64,000 nt of DNA. Origin: Venatoribacter cucullus (lineage in GTDB: Bacteria > Pseudomonadota > Gammaproteobacteria > Pseudomonadales > Oceanobacteraceae). The notes below the pieces were generated by a model. The model was not told the origin of the DNA. It was given only the letters and a program-made list of their open reading frames with translations, and searched no databases. This document shows, piece by piece, positions 17,603-28,121 of the stretch. A program made the position numbers and the translations under genes. The number at the start of each line of letters is the position of its first letter. The stretch's first letter is position 1. The stretch lies in contig NZ_CP046056.1 of the NCBI RefSeq assembly GCF_016132445.1, positions 2,666,501-2,730,500 of the forward strand. Reading direction: 5' to 3'.

Positions 17603-18266
17603 CCTCAGCTCCGGGAGTCAGAAAATCCGGCCGCGGCATAAAGGTCGCCTGCAGCTCATTCATCACCTCGCGGTACTGCTCGGTCAGATAGGGGCGCTCC
17701 AGGGTAAACACCTGATAAATACCGGCCTGCAGCTGCGCCGGGGAAATACTGTCGCTGTCGTGACGCAACAAATTGCAGCGTAAAAACGAAAACCAGGAGG
17801 TCACCACAATCCAGGTGTTCAGCGCCAGCGCCACCACATCCTCTTCGCTGACGCGGATAATGCCGGCTTCGCCCAGGCCACGGAAAATGGCTTGTACGCG
17901 CAGCTGGCAGGTACGGAAAAACTGCCGGTAACGGGCGTGCAGCTGCGGGTCTTCCAGCAACAGATGCTCCATATCGCGGTGCATAAAACGGTAATCCCAC
18001 AGGCCCCGGAAAATGGCCTGCAGGTAGTTGAGCTTATCCATGGGTTGCAGGGTACGGTTGGCCGGTACCTGCAGAATCCCCAGCACCCGCGCTTCGTAGC
18101 GTTCAAACAGGGCAAAAATAATCGCCTGCTTATTTTTGAAGTGGTAGTACAGATTACCCGGTGAAATCTGCAGATGGGCGGCGATGTGATTGGTGGTGAC
18201 TTTGCGCTCGCCCAGTTCGTTAAACAGCGCCAGCGCCGCGTCCAGAATGCGTTCTTTGGTACTCAT
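17583..18266 (-). CDS. TetR family transcriptional regulator
   Basis: A 227-residue repressor with an N-terminal helix-turn-helix (residues about 10-55: RILDAALALFNELG, then VTTNHIAAHLQISPGNLYYHF) and a larger ligand domain. It is divergent from the aldehyde dehydrogenase-Tat subunit-GMC oxidoreductase genes, 175 bases apart, and the same pairing exists in Pseudomonas, so it probably represses that operon in response to an alcohol or aldehyde. The ligand cannot be read from the sequence. A clear operator was not identified. Confidence 0.88.
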   Translation of the reverse strand: MSTKERILDAALALFNELGERKVTTNHIAAHLQISPGNLYYHFKNKQAIIFALFERYEARVLGILQVPANRTLQPMDKLNYLQAIFRGLWDYRFMHRDMEHLLLEDPQLHARYRQFFRTCQLRVQAIFRGLGEAGIIRVSEEDVVALALNTWIVVTSWFSFLRCNLLRHDSDSISPAQLQAGIYQVFTLERPYLTEQYREVMNELQATFMPRPDFLTPGAEDEAAAV

Positions 18267-18441
18267 CGGGGTTCCGTTTCAAGGCCTGTTACCCATCTGC
18301 CGACGGGTCGGTTTTTATCTGCCGCCAGCCTCACACAATCTGGCCGCAAATGCCACGCTGCCACACTTGATCTTTTAGAGCAATGGCTCTAATAATGCCG
18401 GAAACCATAATAATCATCTGCCCAACGCTCAGGAGCCCGCC

Positions 18442-19890
18442 ATGGTTGCCACCGTTACGTCCTTGCAGACCCCGCAACAGGATCAGGAACTGCAACGTCT
18501 GCAGCATATTTTTGCCGAGCAACGCCAGGCGTTCCGCCAGCAACCGATGCCGGATGCCGCCAGCCGTATTGCCGACCTGCAACGTTTGAAGGCCGTGGTG
18601 CTGAAGTACCAGGACGAGCTGGCCAGCGCCGTGAATCAGGATTTCAGCTGCCGCTCCAAAGACGAAACCCTGATCGCCGAAATCATGACCAGCGTGCAGG
18701 GTATTAACTACGCCTGCCGCCGGCTGCGTGGCTGGATGAAACCCTCGAAGCGCCATGTGCACATGTTGTTTGCACCATCGCATAACCAGGTGGTGTACCA
18801 GCCACTGGGCGTGATCGGCATCATGGTGCCCTGGAACTACCCGGTGCAGCTGACCCTGCTGCCACTGATGACCGCGCTGGCGGCGGGCAACCGCGCCATG
18901 ATCAAGCTGTCGGAATTCACCCCGGCCACCAATAAAGCCCTGAAAGCCATGCTGGCCGAAGTATTCAGCGAGCAGCAGGTCGCCGTTATTGAAGGCGAAG
19001 TGGACGTCTCTTCGGCCTTTGCCGAAACCCCCTGGGATCATCTGATATTTACCGGCTCCACCGCGGTGGGCAAAATTGTGATGAGCGCGGCGGCGAAAAA
19101 CCTGACCCCGGTCACGCTGGAGCTGGGCGGCAAATCTCCTGCCATTATCGCCCCCGGCGCCAATATGAAAGATGCCGTCGAGCGCATCTGTTTCGGCAAA
19201 TCCCTGAACGCCGGCCAGACCTGTATTGCCCCCGATTACGTCCTGCTGCCGGCCGGTCAGGAACAGGCTTTTATCGACACCTATCAGGCTACTTTTGCGC
19301 GCATGTACCCGACCCTGCGTGACAACAATGATTACACCGCCATCATCAACGAACGCCAGCAGCAGCGTCTGCAAGCCTGGGTAAAAGAGGCCGCCGACAA
19401 AGGCGCCAACATCACCGTAATAAACCCGGCCAACGAAGATTTCAGCGGTACGCGCAAAATGCCGCTGCACATTGTTCAGAACGGCACCGCCGACATGAAA
19501 GTGATGCAGGAAGAACTGTTCGGCCCGATCCTGCCCATCGTGCCGTACCGCTCGCTGGATGACGCCATCGGCTATGTCAACGACCGCGACCGGCCGCTGG
19601 CGCTGTATTTCTTCAGCTACAACAAAGCCGAGCAGCAGCAGATTCTGCAACGCACCCACGCCGGCGGTGTGACCATCAACGACACCTTAATGCACATCGC
19701 CCAGGACGATATGCCCTTTGGCGGCATCGGCCCTTCCGGCATGGGTCACTACCACGGTAAAGAAGGCTTTGTGGCGCTGTCGAAGGCCAAAGCGGTGCAC
19801 CGCAAAGGCCGGTTTAACAGTGGCATGTTCATCTACCCGCCTTACGGCGGCGCGATTCAGGCCCTGATCCGTAAGCTCTTTATCCGCTGA
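18442..19890 (+). CDS. calB: Coniferyl aldehyde dehydrogenase-like NAD(P) aldehyde dehydrogenase
   Basis: A 482-residue aldehyde dehydrogenase with catalytic Cys261 in GQTCIAPDYV and general-base Glu227 in LELGGKSP, spaced 34 residues as usual; IMVPWNYPVQL forms the cofactor site. The C-terminal RKLFIR tail and the HYHGKEGF segment fit the class of coniferyl or fatty aldehyde dehydrogenases. It probably oxidises the aldehyde made by the GMC oxidoreductase two genes downstream. AGGAG lies 7 bases before the ATG. The symbol follows the Pseudomonas neighbour name; the true aldehyde is unknown. Confidence 0.85.
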   Translation: MVATVTSLQTPQQDQELQRLQHIFAEQRQAFRQQPMPDAASRIADLQRLKAVVLKYQDELASAVNQDFSCRSKDETLIAEIMTSVQGINYACRRLRGWMKPSKRHVHMLFAPSHNQVVYQPLGVIGIMVPWNYPVQLTLLPLMTALAAGNRAMIKLSEFTPATNKALKAMLAEVFSEQQVAVIEGEVDVSSAFAETPWDHLIFTGSTAVGKIVMSAAAKNLTPVTLELGGKSPAIIAPGANMKDAVERICFGKSLNAGQTCIAPDYVLLPAGQEQAFIDTYQATFARMYPTLRDNNDYTAIINERQQQRLQAWVKEAADKGANITVINPANEDFSGTRKMPLHIVQNGTADMKVMQEELFGPILPIVPYRSLDDAIGYVNDRDRPLALYFFSYNKAEQQQILQRTHAGGVTINDTLMHIAQDDMPFGGIGPSGMGHYHGKEGFVALSKAKAVHRKGRFNSGMFIYPPYGGAIQALIRKLFIR

Positions 19891-19899
19891 GATTTTTGT

Positions 19900-20448
19900 A
19901 TGCTGAAAACAATAACAACAACCCGGCGTGGTTTTATGCAGCTGAGCGCCAGCTCAGCAGCGGTTCTCACCCTCGGCGCCTCCATCGCCGGTCTGACCGG
20001 CTGCAGCAAAGCACCGGTGGCCAGCGGCTATAAGGTGTTGCGCCCGGGTGATATTGAGATTCTGCGCGCCCTGGCACCGGTGATTCTGGGCGGCAGCTAC
20101 CCGGGCAGCCTGCAGGACAAAGCGCCGGACACCCTGCTGCATGCACTGGATTCACTGGTACTGACCCTGCAGGACTACGCCCGCAGCCAGCTGGTGATGC
20201 TGTTTGATGCCCTTCAGGTTGCACCGGTGCGTGCCCTGATGGGCGCGCCCTGGACAGGCTGGAACGAGATGCCGGCGGACGATATTGAAGCCTTCCTGCA
20301 CAGCTGGAAAACCAGCCGCATTCAGCTGAAACGTATGGGTTATGGCTCATTGTGCAAACTGCTGACCATGTGCTGGTACAGCCAGCCGGCCACCTTTGCG
20401 CTGACCGGCTACCCCGGTATGCCGCAGAAAATTCCGGCCCACAGCTGA
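19900..20448 (+). CDS. Tat-exported small subunit of a membrane-bound oxidoreductase
   Basis: A 182-residue protein with a twin-arginine leader (TTRRGFMQLSAS, residues 7-18) and a lipobox-like LTGC at 32-35. The rest is helical with no cofactor motif. Its place before a GMC oxidoreductase that lacks its own signal suggests it carries that enzyme through the Tat system, as the small subunits of gluconate and similar dehydrogenases do. That role is inference. It starts 10 bases after calB and ends 32 bases before the GMC gene. Confidence 0.72.
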   Translation: MLKTITTTRRGFMQLSASSAAVLTLGASIAGLTGCSKAPVASGYKVLRPGDIEILRALAPVILGGSYPGSLQDKAPDTLLHALDSLVLTLQDYARSQLVMLFDALQVAPVRALMGAPWTGWNEMPADDIEAFLHSWKTSRIQLKRMGYGSLCKLLTMCWYSQPATFALTGYPGMPQKIPAHS

Positions 20449-20480
20449 TTCCGGCCCCCAGAATAATAAGAGAATCCGAT

Positions 20481-22105
20481 ATGCAGAATCACACCCCCCG
20501 CCAACCCCATATTCCCGTGGTGGCCGGCATTAAAGACCCGATCCGTGACGGCATCCGCAGCGGCTGGAACGTGCGCGCCTCCACCAGCATCGCCGATGGC
20601 ACGGTGCTGGAAGCCGATGTCATTATTATTGGTACCGGTGCCGGTGGCGGCACCACGGCGGAAATTCTCGCCAACGCCGGCCTGAAGGTGCTGATGCTGG
20701 AAGAAGGCCCACTGAAAAGCAGCGACGACTTCCGCATGGACGAACGCGAAGCCTACCGCGATCTGTATCAGGAAAGCGCCGGGCGCATGAGCAAAGACGG
20801 CGCCATGTCGATCCTGCAGGGCCGCTGCGTGGGCGGCACCACAGTGATTAACTGGACCTCCAGCTTCCGCACCCCGGAGCCGACGCTGCAACACTGGGCC
20901 AGCGAGTTCGGCGTGCAGGGCATGAGCAGTGCGGAAATGGCGCCCTGGTTTGAAACCATGGAACAGCGCCTGAGTGTGGCCCCCTGGCAGATTCCGGCCA
21001 ACCCCAATAACGCCGTCCTCAGTCGTGGTGCTACCTCACTGGGCATCGACTGGCAGACGATTCCGCGTAACGTCTCGGCCTGCTGGAACCTGGGTTACTG
21101 CGGTACCGGCTGCCCCACCAACGCCAAACAGTCCATGCTGGTCACCACCATTCCGGCGGCGCTGCAGCAGGGTTCTGAACTGGTGTACAGCGCCCGTGCC
21201 GAGCGCCTGATTATGGACGGCCGCAAAGTGCTGGGCGTGGACATCACCGCCCTGAACGACGACTACCAGCCCAGCGGCAGCCGTCTGGTGGCCAAAGCGC
21301 CGCACGTCATCATGGCCTGTGGCGCCATAAATGGCCCGGCACTGCTGCTGCGCTCAAAAGCCCCCGATCCGCACCAGCGCATCGGCAAGCGCACGTTCTT
21401 CCACCCCACCACCTTCTGCTTTGCCGAGTTCGATGAACTGATCGATCCGTACTACGGTGCGCCGCAGTCGATTTACTCCGATCATTTTCAGTGGCCGTCA
21501 GTTACCGGTCCGGTTGGTTACAAACTGGAAGTACCACCACTGCAGCCGGGCTTAACCTCGGTGTTGCTGCTGGGGCATGGGCATCAACATTTTTCGGATA
21601 TTCAGAAACTGCCCAACCTGCACGCCATGATTGCCCTGCTGCGCGATGGCTTCCACCCGCACAGCGAAGGCGGCAGCATTGAACTGGCCGGCGATGGCAC
21701 GCCGATTATCGACTACGTCATCAACGATTACCTGTGGGATGGCGTGCGCCGCTCCTGGCTGAGCATGGCGGAAATCCAGTTCGCCGCCGGTGCCAAATCG
21801 GTGCGGGTCTCGCACGTGGATTCGCCCTGGTTTACCAGCTGGGAAGAAGCCAAAGCCGGCATTAACGCGCTGGAATTCCGTTCCAATGCCTTTACCGCCG
21901 GCTCCGCTCACTGCATGGGCGGGCTGGCCATGGGCGAAGACACCACCCGCTGCGTGGTCGACAGCGATGGCAAATACCACCACCTCGACAACCTCTACGT
22001 ATTCGACGGTTCGGTATTCCCCACCAGCATTGGTGCCAACCCGCAGCTGTCGATTTACGGCATGGCCTGCAAGCAGGCCAACAAGTTGCTGGAGAAATTG
22101 CAGCA

Positions 22106-22112
<7 letters not shown>
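20481..22112 (+). CDS. GMC family FAD-dependent oxidoreductase
   Basis: A 543-residue flavoprotein. The FAD Rossmann motif is GTGAGGGTTAE (51-61) followed by the acidic LMLEEG; the C-terminal catalytic pair lies in SAHCMGG (His) and TSIGANPQLSI (Asn). It should oxidise an alcohol to an aldehyde, feeding the aldehyde dehydrogenase encoded upstream; substrate unknown. The start used has AAGAGAA upstream; a longer form would overlap the Tat subunit gene. The stop codon TGA is part of the first units of a heptad palindrome. Confidence 0.88.
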
Positions 22113-22778
<666 letters not shown>

Positions 22779-22791
22779 TAAACGCCCCTGA

Positions 22792-23061
<270 letters not shown>

Positions 23062-23115
23062 TTTTCACCGTCCCGGCCCGGCAGGCTTGAACTGCACCGT
23101 TAACCTGCCCAGACT

Positions 23116-23143
23116 AAGGCCTCCCGAACCGGAGGCCTTTTTT
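23116..23143 (+). terminator. Terminator after ferredoxin that holds the ggt ribosome site
   Basis: A 9-base perfect stem AAGGCCTCC/GGAGGCCTT (23116-23124 with 23131-23139) and a run of six T ending directly at the ggt ATG (23144). The GGAGG of the 3' arm is 8 bases before that ATG and is the only ribosome site visible for ggt. Confidence 0.82.
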
Positions 23144-24877
23144 ATGCTTGCTTCTCTGCGCCGGCAGCGCGGCTTACTGCGTACTGCTGTGTCTTTTTTT
23201 CTGCTGCTGAGTCTCAGCAGCTGCACGCTGTTTGATCCATGGTTTTCCCCATCGACTGATACCAGCGCCCGCATTCCGGCCGCGGTGGCCAGTGCCCATC
23301 CGCTCGCCACTCAGGCTGGGCTGGATATTCTCGCTGCCGGTGGCAACGCCGTGGATGCCGCCATTGCGGTGGCCGCCAGTCTTGGGGTGGTAGAACCCTA
23401 CAGCGCCGGCATCGGCGGCGGCGGTTTCTGGTTGCTGTATGACGCCGGCGAAGATCGCTACCGCTTTATCGATGCCCGGGAAACCGCACCGGCGGCCGCC
23501 CACCGTGATTACTATCTGGATGCCGATGGCCGCGTTAATCGTGATCGCGCCATCAACGGCCCCAGCGCCGCAGGTATTCCCGGCCAACCAGCCGCCTTTG
23601 CTCACCTGAGCGAACACTATGGCCAGCTGCCGCTGACCCAAACCCTGGCCGCCGCCATTCAGCAAGCCCGCGATGGCTTTGCCGTGGATGAAAAATACCG
23701 CAGCTGGCTGGGCTTCCGGCTGGAAACCCTGCGCCGCTATCCGGAGTCGGCCCGTATTTTTCTGCAACAAAATGAGATTCCCGCCGTTGGCCATATCATC
23801 CGCCAGCCGGATTTAGCCGACACACTGACCGCCCTGGCCCGTCAGGGCCATGCCGGCTTTTATCAGGGGCCGGTGGCCGAACGCCTGTTGACCGAGGTGC
23901 GCCGCCATGGCGGTGACTGGAGCGCCGCGGATCTGGCAGATTACCGTGTTATTGAACGCCAGCCGCTGCAAGTGCAGTACGGCGAGCTGAAGGTGATCAG
24001 TGCGCCACCGCCGTCGTCCGGGGGCATAGCCCTGATTCAGATGCTGAATATGCTTAACCATTACACCTGGCAACAACTGCCGGCAGTGCCACAGACCCAC
24101 CTGCTCACCGAAGTGATGCGCCGCGCTTACCGCGACCGGGCGGAATTTCTGGGTGACCCCGACTTTACCAAGGTACCGGTGTCCATGCTGCTGGCCGAAC
24201 AACGGGCTGCCGACTGGGTAAAAAGCATCAATATGGACAGCGCCACGCCAAGCCTGAGCCTGAGCGGCAGCAAAACCCACGATGGTGGCTTCCACACCAC
24301 TCACCTGTCGGTCATCGACCACCAGGGCAATATGGTGTCGGCCACCCTCAGCATTAACCTGCCGTTCGGCTCGGCCTTTACTGCCGCCGGCACCGGCGTG
24401 CTGCTGAACAATGAAATGGATGATTTCTCTGCCAAGCCGGGCGAACCCAATGCCTATGGACTGGTCGGTAACGAAGCCAATGCCATTGCGCCGGGCAAAC
24501 GGCCGTTATCCAGCATGACCCCGACCATCATCAACAGCCCGCAACAGGCCGCGATTCTGGGCACGCCCGGTGGCAGCCGCATTATCAGCATGGTGTTCCT
24601 CGGCGCCCTGGAGCACCTGCAGGGCAAACCGGTGGAAGATTGGGTCAGCCGGCCACGTTTCCATCACCAATACCTGCCCGACCGCATTGAGCACGAACCC
24701 GATACTTTCAGTGCCGATGAGCAGGAAGCCCTGCAGGCGCTGGGCCACCAATTGCATAATGTCGGTCGCGATTACGGCAATATGCAGGCGATTTTATGGA
24801 ACAAAGCCACTAATAGGGTCAGCGCCGCCGCCGACCCGCGCGGCCTTGGCCATGCTGAAGTAAAACCCCTGCCATGA
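23144..24877 (+). CDS. ggt: Gamma-glutamyltranspeptidase precursor
   Basis: A 577-residue secreted enzyme that cleaves the gamma-glutamyl bond of glutathione in the periplasm. The leader ends LLLSLSSC, a lipobox, so the protein may be lipid-anchored. Self-cleavage should occur before Thr385 in TTHLSVIDHQGN, giving large and small subunits; downstream GTPGGSRI matches the oxyanion glycine region. The start is the ATG directly after the terminator T run; a TTG 19 codons upstream would need the hairpin inside the coding region. elyC overlaps its stop by 4 bases. Confidence 0.93.
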   Translation: MLASLRRQRGLLRTAVSFFLLLSLSSCTLFDPWFSPSTDTSARIPAAVASAHPLATQAGLDILAAGGNAVDAAIAVAASLGVVEPYSAGIGGGGFWLLYDAGEDRYRFIDARETAPAAAHRDYYLDADGRVNRDRAINGPSAAGIPGQPAAFAHLSEHYGQLPLTQTLAAAIQQARDGFAVDEKYRSWLGFRLETLRRYPESARIFLQQNEIPAVGHIIRQPDLADTLTALARQGHAGFYQGPVAERLLTEVRRHGGDWSAADLADYRVIERQPLQVQYGELKVISAPPPSSGGIALIQMLNMLNHYTWQQLPAVPQTHLLTEVMRRAYRDRAEFLGDPDFTKVPVSMLLAEQRAADWVKSINMDSATPSLSLSGSKTHDGGFHTTHLSVIDHQGNMVSATLSINLPFGSAFTAAGTGVLLNNEMDDFSAKPGEPNAYGLVGNEANAIAPGKRPLSSMTPTIINSPQQAAILGTPGGSRIISMVFLGALEHLQGKPVEDWVSRPRFHHQYLPDRIEHEPDTFSADEQEALQALGHQLHNVGRDYGNMQAILWNKATNRVSAAADPRGLGHAEVKPLP

Positions 24878-25611
24878 TCGCGTTTTATCTGAAAAAAGTG
24901 CTGGGCATGCTGCTGATGCCCATTCCGCTGACGCTGATCCTGATGCTGGCCGGGCTGGCGTTACTGCGTCGCCGGCCACGGCTCGGTCGCGGGCTGATCG
25001 GTGGTGCAGCTCTGTGGCTGGCACTGACCAGCTGGCATCCGGTTGCCGACCGGCTGCTGGCGCCCTTCGAGGATAACTACCCGGTCTTTGATCTTAGCCA
25101 GCCGGTCGAGGTGGTGGTGGTACTGGGCGGTTGTCATGCCACCGACAACTCGGTGCCACCGGCAGGCCAGCTCTGTTCCAGCTCGCTGTTCCGCCTGACC
25201 GAAGGCTTACGCATTCTGGCCGCCAACCCGCAGGCGCTGCTGACGGTTTCGGGTTACGCCGGCCCGGATGCGCGCCCGCATGCTGAGGTGATGCAGGAGA
25301 TTGCCATCAGCATGGGCGTTGCCGCCGGGCGTATCCACGCCTTCCCACAAGTACGGGATACCGCCGAAGAAGCCGCCTTACTGGCGCCGCTGCTGCAGGG
25401 CAAAGCCTTTGCGCTGGTCAGCGAAGCCTCGCACCTGCCCCGGGCGCTGCCGTTTTTTACCGCCCGGGGCTTAGCGCCGCTGCCGGCGCCGGCCATGAAG
25501 ATGAGCAGCCCCGATTCTGACTGGCGACTGGAAGCCCGGGCGGCACTGAAAAGTGAGCGGGCATTTTACGAAGGGCTGGGGCGGCTGTGGCAATGGCTGC
25601 GGCACGGCTAA
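24874..25611 (+). CDS. elyC: Envelope biogenesis factor ElyC-like (DUF218)
   Basis: A 245-residue inner-membrane protein with two N-terminal helices (about 4-28 and 40-55) and a cytoplasm- or periplasm-facing DUF218 domain starting VEVVVVLGGCH, continuing FRLTEGLRIL and ending in the SEASHLPRAL segment. E. coli ElyC (YcbC) is needed for peptidoglycan synthesis at low temperature. The ATGA overlap with ggt shows coupling. The ElyC name is inferred from the leader LKKVLGMLLMPIPL and length. Confidence 0.8.
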   Translation: MIAFYLKKVLGMLLMPIPLTLILMLAGLALLRRRPRLGRGLIGGAALWLALTSWHPVADRLLAPFEDNYPVFDLSQPVEVVVVLGGCHATDNSVPPAGQLCSSSLFRLTEGLRILAANPQALLTVSGYAGPDARPHAEVMQEIAISMGVAAGRIHAFPQVRDTAEEAALLAPLLQGKAFALVSEASHLPRALPFFTARGLAPLPAPAMKMSSPDSDWRLEARAALKSERAFYEGLGRLWQWLRHG

Positions 25612-25629
25612 GTCTGATACAACCGGCAT

Positions 25630-25669
25630 AAAAAAACGGCCGCGGGTAAAACCGGCGGCCGTTTTTTTT
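25630..25669. terminator. Bidirectional terminator between elyC and the beta-barrel gene
   Basis: Stem AAAAACGGCCGC/GCGGCCGTTTTT-type with A run on the left and eight T on the right, usable from both sides. It lies 20 bases after elyC and 14 bases after the minus-strand gene. Confidence 0.85.
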
Positions 25670-25682
25670 GCACAGTATCAGA

Positions 25683-26507
25683 TCAGAACATAATGCTCAG
25701 ATTCAGGTCAGCCGCATCAATAACGCTGTCGTAACCTTTATCGCTGTCCTGCATATCATAGCGGGTGTAATCCAGCCCCAGACGAACGGAATCCGTCAGC
25801 CAGGCATCCAGACCAACGCCATATAAGAAATCCAGACCGCTGGCTTCACCTTTGGCTGCACCCACCTCACGATCGGTGTTCCAGTAGTGACCACCCAGCT
25901 TGAACATCAGGTCGAAAGCACCCAGATCCCGACCGAAGCGGGTCACAATCTGATACGACAGGGTGGAATCATTAACCTTGGTGCCGCCAACGGTCAGATC
26001 AGCGTCACCCAACTGTTTGGCACCCAGCATCACATCAAACCGGCTCTTGTCGCTGAGCGCAAAATGCGTACCCAGATACAGACCATAAGACGGGCCAGAT
26101 TCGCTCTCACCAAGTGTATCGACAAACCCCATACCGCCACTGAGGGTGACGAAATGCTGAATCCGCTTGCTGCCATCGCTGTCACTCAAACGACTGACCT
26201 GGTTATCCACCTGACGGCAGCCCAGACAGCGGATAAAACCCGCCTGCAGCGGTGTGACCACCAGCGTCTCAGCGGCCTGGTCGGCGTTACCGCCCAGCAG
26301 GGTAAACGGCAACGTGACGGCATAGACGGCGGCCCCTACCTGCGACAACAGGAAATACACCGGGCGCACCACCACGGCATCGGCAACCATGGCACCGGCA
26401 CTGGGGGTTTCTTCAATCCGCTGGGCATTGGCCAGCGGGCTCAACGCCAGCAGTGCGCTGACCGTTGCAATGGATACTGTATTCCGTAAGGTCACCATCG
26501 GTTGCAT
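25683..26507 (-). CDS. Hypothetical outer-membrane beta-barrel protein
   Basis: A 274-residue protein: signal peptide ending SPLANA, a segment of about 70 residues with two hydrophobic stretches (VVVRPVYFLLSQVGAAVYAVTL), a CLGC pair, then from about residue 115 alternating strands with aromatic ends (LGTHFAL, DVMLGAKQLG, VGLDAWL, RLGLDYTRYDMQD) and a final Phe, as expected for an 8-strand OmpA/OmpW-like barrel. I cannot assign a function. AGAGGA precedes the ATG by 7 bases. It stands alone between two terminators or gaps. Confidence 0.65.
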   Translation of the reverse strand: MQPMVTLRNTVSIATVSALLALSPLANAQRIEETPSAGAMVADAVVVRPVYFLLSQVGAAVYAVTLPFTLLGGNADQAAETLVVTPLQAGFIRCLGCRQVDNQVSRLSDSDGSKRIQHFVTLSGGMGFVDTLGESESGPSYGLYLGTHFALSDKSRFDVMLGAKQLGDADLTVGGTKVNDSTLSYQIVTRFGRDLGAFDLMFKLGGHYWNTDREVGAAKGEASGLDFLYGVGLDAWLTDSVRLGLDYTRYDMQDSDKGYDSVIDAADLNLSIMF

Positions 26508-26592
26508 TGTTATTCCTCTTCAGATGCAGGTGCTGATACAGGGCGACTATAACAGCCGCCGCTAACGCCGTCACGACTGACAAACAGGCGCC

Positions 26593-27402
26593 TCAGCGCT
26601 GACAGCGCGGGCAATAGACCGTGCTGCGCTGGCCCAGCCGTATTTCTTTCAGGGTTGTGGCGCAGTCCTTACAAGCCTCACCGCCACGCCCGTACACCAG
26701 CAACTGCTGGGCAAAGTAACCGGGCTTGCCATCGCCACCGACAAAGTCGCGCAAGGTCGTGCCGCCCTGGGTAATGGAGCGGTCCAGTACGGTTTTAATT
26801 TCCGTTACCAGCCGTTCATATCGGGCCAGGCTGATTTTACCGGCTGGGGTCTGAGGGCGGATACCGGCGCTGAACAGGCTTTCGTTGGCGTAGATATTCC
26901 CCACCCCCACCACCACACTGCCGTCCATCACAAAGGTTTTAACCGCCTGTTTTTTACCCCGTGACTGCTGGTACAGATACTCTGCTGTAAACGCTTCCGA
27001 CAGTGGCTCCGGCCCCAGATGGGCCAGATGGCTGCTGAATTGGCCCGGCGGCACATACAGCAACGCACCAAACCGGCGCGGGTCGTGGTAACGCAGCACC
27101 TTGCCGTTCGCCATTACCCAATCAATATGGTCATGCTTACCCGGCTCGCTGCCCGGTTCCACCAGCCGCAACGAACCCGACATGCCCAGATGCCAGATGG
27201 CCGTGCCGGCGGCGGTTTCCACCAGAATATACTTAGCGCGGCGGGTAACCGCTTTAATGGTCTGGCCAGTTAAGGTCTGAATGGCATCCTCCACCGGCCA
27301 GCGTAAGTGTGGCTGGCGGATAACAATCTGCTCAATACGTTGCTGCTGCAGCCAGGGTTCTATACCACGACGGGTGGTTTCGACTTCGGGGAGTTCGGGC
27401 AT
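26593..27402 (-). CDS. mutM: Formamidopyrimidine-DNA glycosylase
   Basis: A 269-residue base-excision repair enzyme that removes 8-oxoguanine and opened purines. The N-terminus [13 protein letters not shown] supplies the catalytic Pro and Glu; TRRAKYI holds a conserved Lys; [11 protein letters not shown] and the C-terminal zinc finger CKDC...CPRC are present. The length matches E. coli. Its upstream side carries heptad palindrome copy B, about 45 bases from the start. Confidence 0.96.
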   Translation of the reverse strand: MPELPEVETTRRGIEPWLQQQRIEQIVIRQPHLRWPVEDAIQTLTGQTIKAVTRRAKYILVETAAGTAIWHLGMSGSLRLVEPGSEPGKHDHIDWVMANGKVLRYHDPRRFGALLYVPPGQFSSHLAHLGPEPLSEAFTAEYLYQQSRGKKQAVKTFVMDGSVVVGVGNIYANESLFSAGIRPQTPAGKISLARYERLVTEIKTVLDRSITQGGTTLRDFVGGDGKPGYFAQQLLVYGRGGEACKDCATTLKEIRLGQRSTVYCPRCQR

Positions 27403-27447
27403 GGCGGATGATGTCGTTTGAAGATGAAAGACTCAGCGGCTTTTGTC

Positions 27448-27549
27448 GTTCAGCGTTGGGCGTTGGGCGTTGGGATTTTCTGCTGAGCACGCCGAACCCT
27501 TAACCCTGAACGCTCAACATTGTTGCAAGCTGAACCCTCAACCTTGAAC
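27448..27549. repeat. Heptad-unit palindrome, copy B
   Basis: Left arm GTTCAGC, GTTGGGC, GTTGGGC, GTTGGGA; centre TTTTCTGCTGAGCACGCC; right arm with AACCCTG, AACGCTC, AAC and a second block AACCCTC, AACCTTG, AAC. The central 57 bases are nearly identical to copy E at 52.6 kb. It lies 10 bases beyond the rpmG terminator. Confidence 0.78.
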
Positions 27550-27558
27550 AAAGCCTAT

Positions 27559-27587
27559 AAAAAAACCCGGCCGAAGCCGGGTTTTTT
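27559..27587 (-). terminator. Terminator of rpmB-rpmG
   Basis: Stem AAAAACCCGGC/GCCGGGTTTTT (27561-27571 with 27576-27586), 4-base loop; A and T runs on both sides make it usable in either direction. It is 16 bases beyond the rpmG stop. Confidence 0.88.
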
Positions 27588-27602
27588 CAGAGCCAGTATC
27601 AA

Positions 27603-27761
27603 TTACTTGATCTTGGCTTCTTTGTACATAACGTGCTGACGGATCACGGGATCAAATTTTTTGATCTCCATTTTTTCCGGCATAGTACGCTTGTTTTTGT
27701 CAGTAGTGTAGAAGTGGCCGGTACCGGCACTGGACACCAGACGGATTTTATCGCGTGGCAT
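27603..27761 (-). CDS. rpmG: 50S ribosomal protein L33
   Basis: A 52-residue basic protein starting [20 protein letters not shown] and ending KEAKIK, a complete L33 of the large ribosomal subunit. It lacks the zinc-binding CxxC pairs, so it is the zinc-independent form. It follows rpmB by 11 bases in the usual rpmB-rpmG operon, with AAGGAGA upstream of the ATG. Confidence 0.97.
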   Translation of the reverse strand: MPRDKIRLVSSAGTGHFYTTDKNKRTMPEKMEIKKFDPVIRQHVMYKEAKIK

Positions 27762-27772
27762 AGCAGGTCTCC

Positions 27773-28009
27773 TTAGACTTTTTCGCCGCGGGCGCGCAGT
27801 TCAGCCAGGACAACATCGATACCTTTCTTATCGATGATGCGCATACCCTTGGTTGAAATACGCAGACGCACAAAACGGTTTTCACTCTCTACCCAGAAAC
27901 GGTGATGTTGCAGGTTAGGCAGAAAACGGCGCTTGGTTTTAATTTGGGAGTGGGAAACTTTGTTTCCGACTGCAGGACCCTTTCCTGTTACTTGGCAAAC
28001 CTTAGACAT
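27773..28009 (-). CDS. rpmB: 50S ribosomal protein L28
   Basis: A 78-residue ribosomal protein: [20 protein letters not shown], then [19 protein letters not shown] and the C-terminal [18 protein letters not shown]. Complete L28. First gene of the rpmB-rpmG operon behind a strong promoter; the leader of about 105 bases contains a small hairpin (GCCATCC/GGATGAC-type) that could serve in control, not tested. Confidence 0.97.
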   Translation of the reverse strand: MSKVCQVTGKGPAVGNKVSHSQIKTKRRFLPNLQHHRFWVESENRFVRLRISTKGMRIIDKKGIDVVLAELRARGEKV

Positions 28010-28121
28010 TGATCTTAGCCCCGATTTTAACTGTATCGAACAAACTCAAATTCGTTACCAACCGTGGGCATTCGCCATCCTGTGGATGACAATTTACGGC
28101 CCTGGCTGAAATGAGCTGCGC

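Noticed and set aside
18331-19659. Open frame of 442 codons on the minus strand opposite calB
   Set aside because: It is antisense to a clear aldehyde dehydrogenase, has the Gly/His/Gln/Val-rich composition typical of shadow frames in GC-rich DNA, and matches no family I know.
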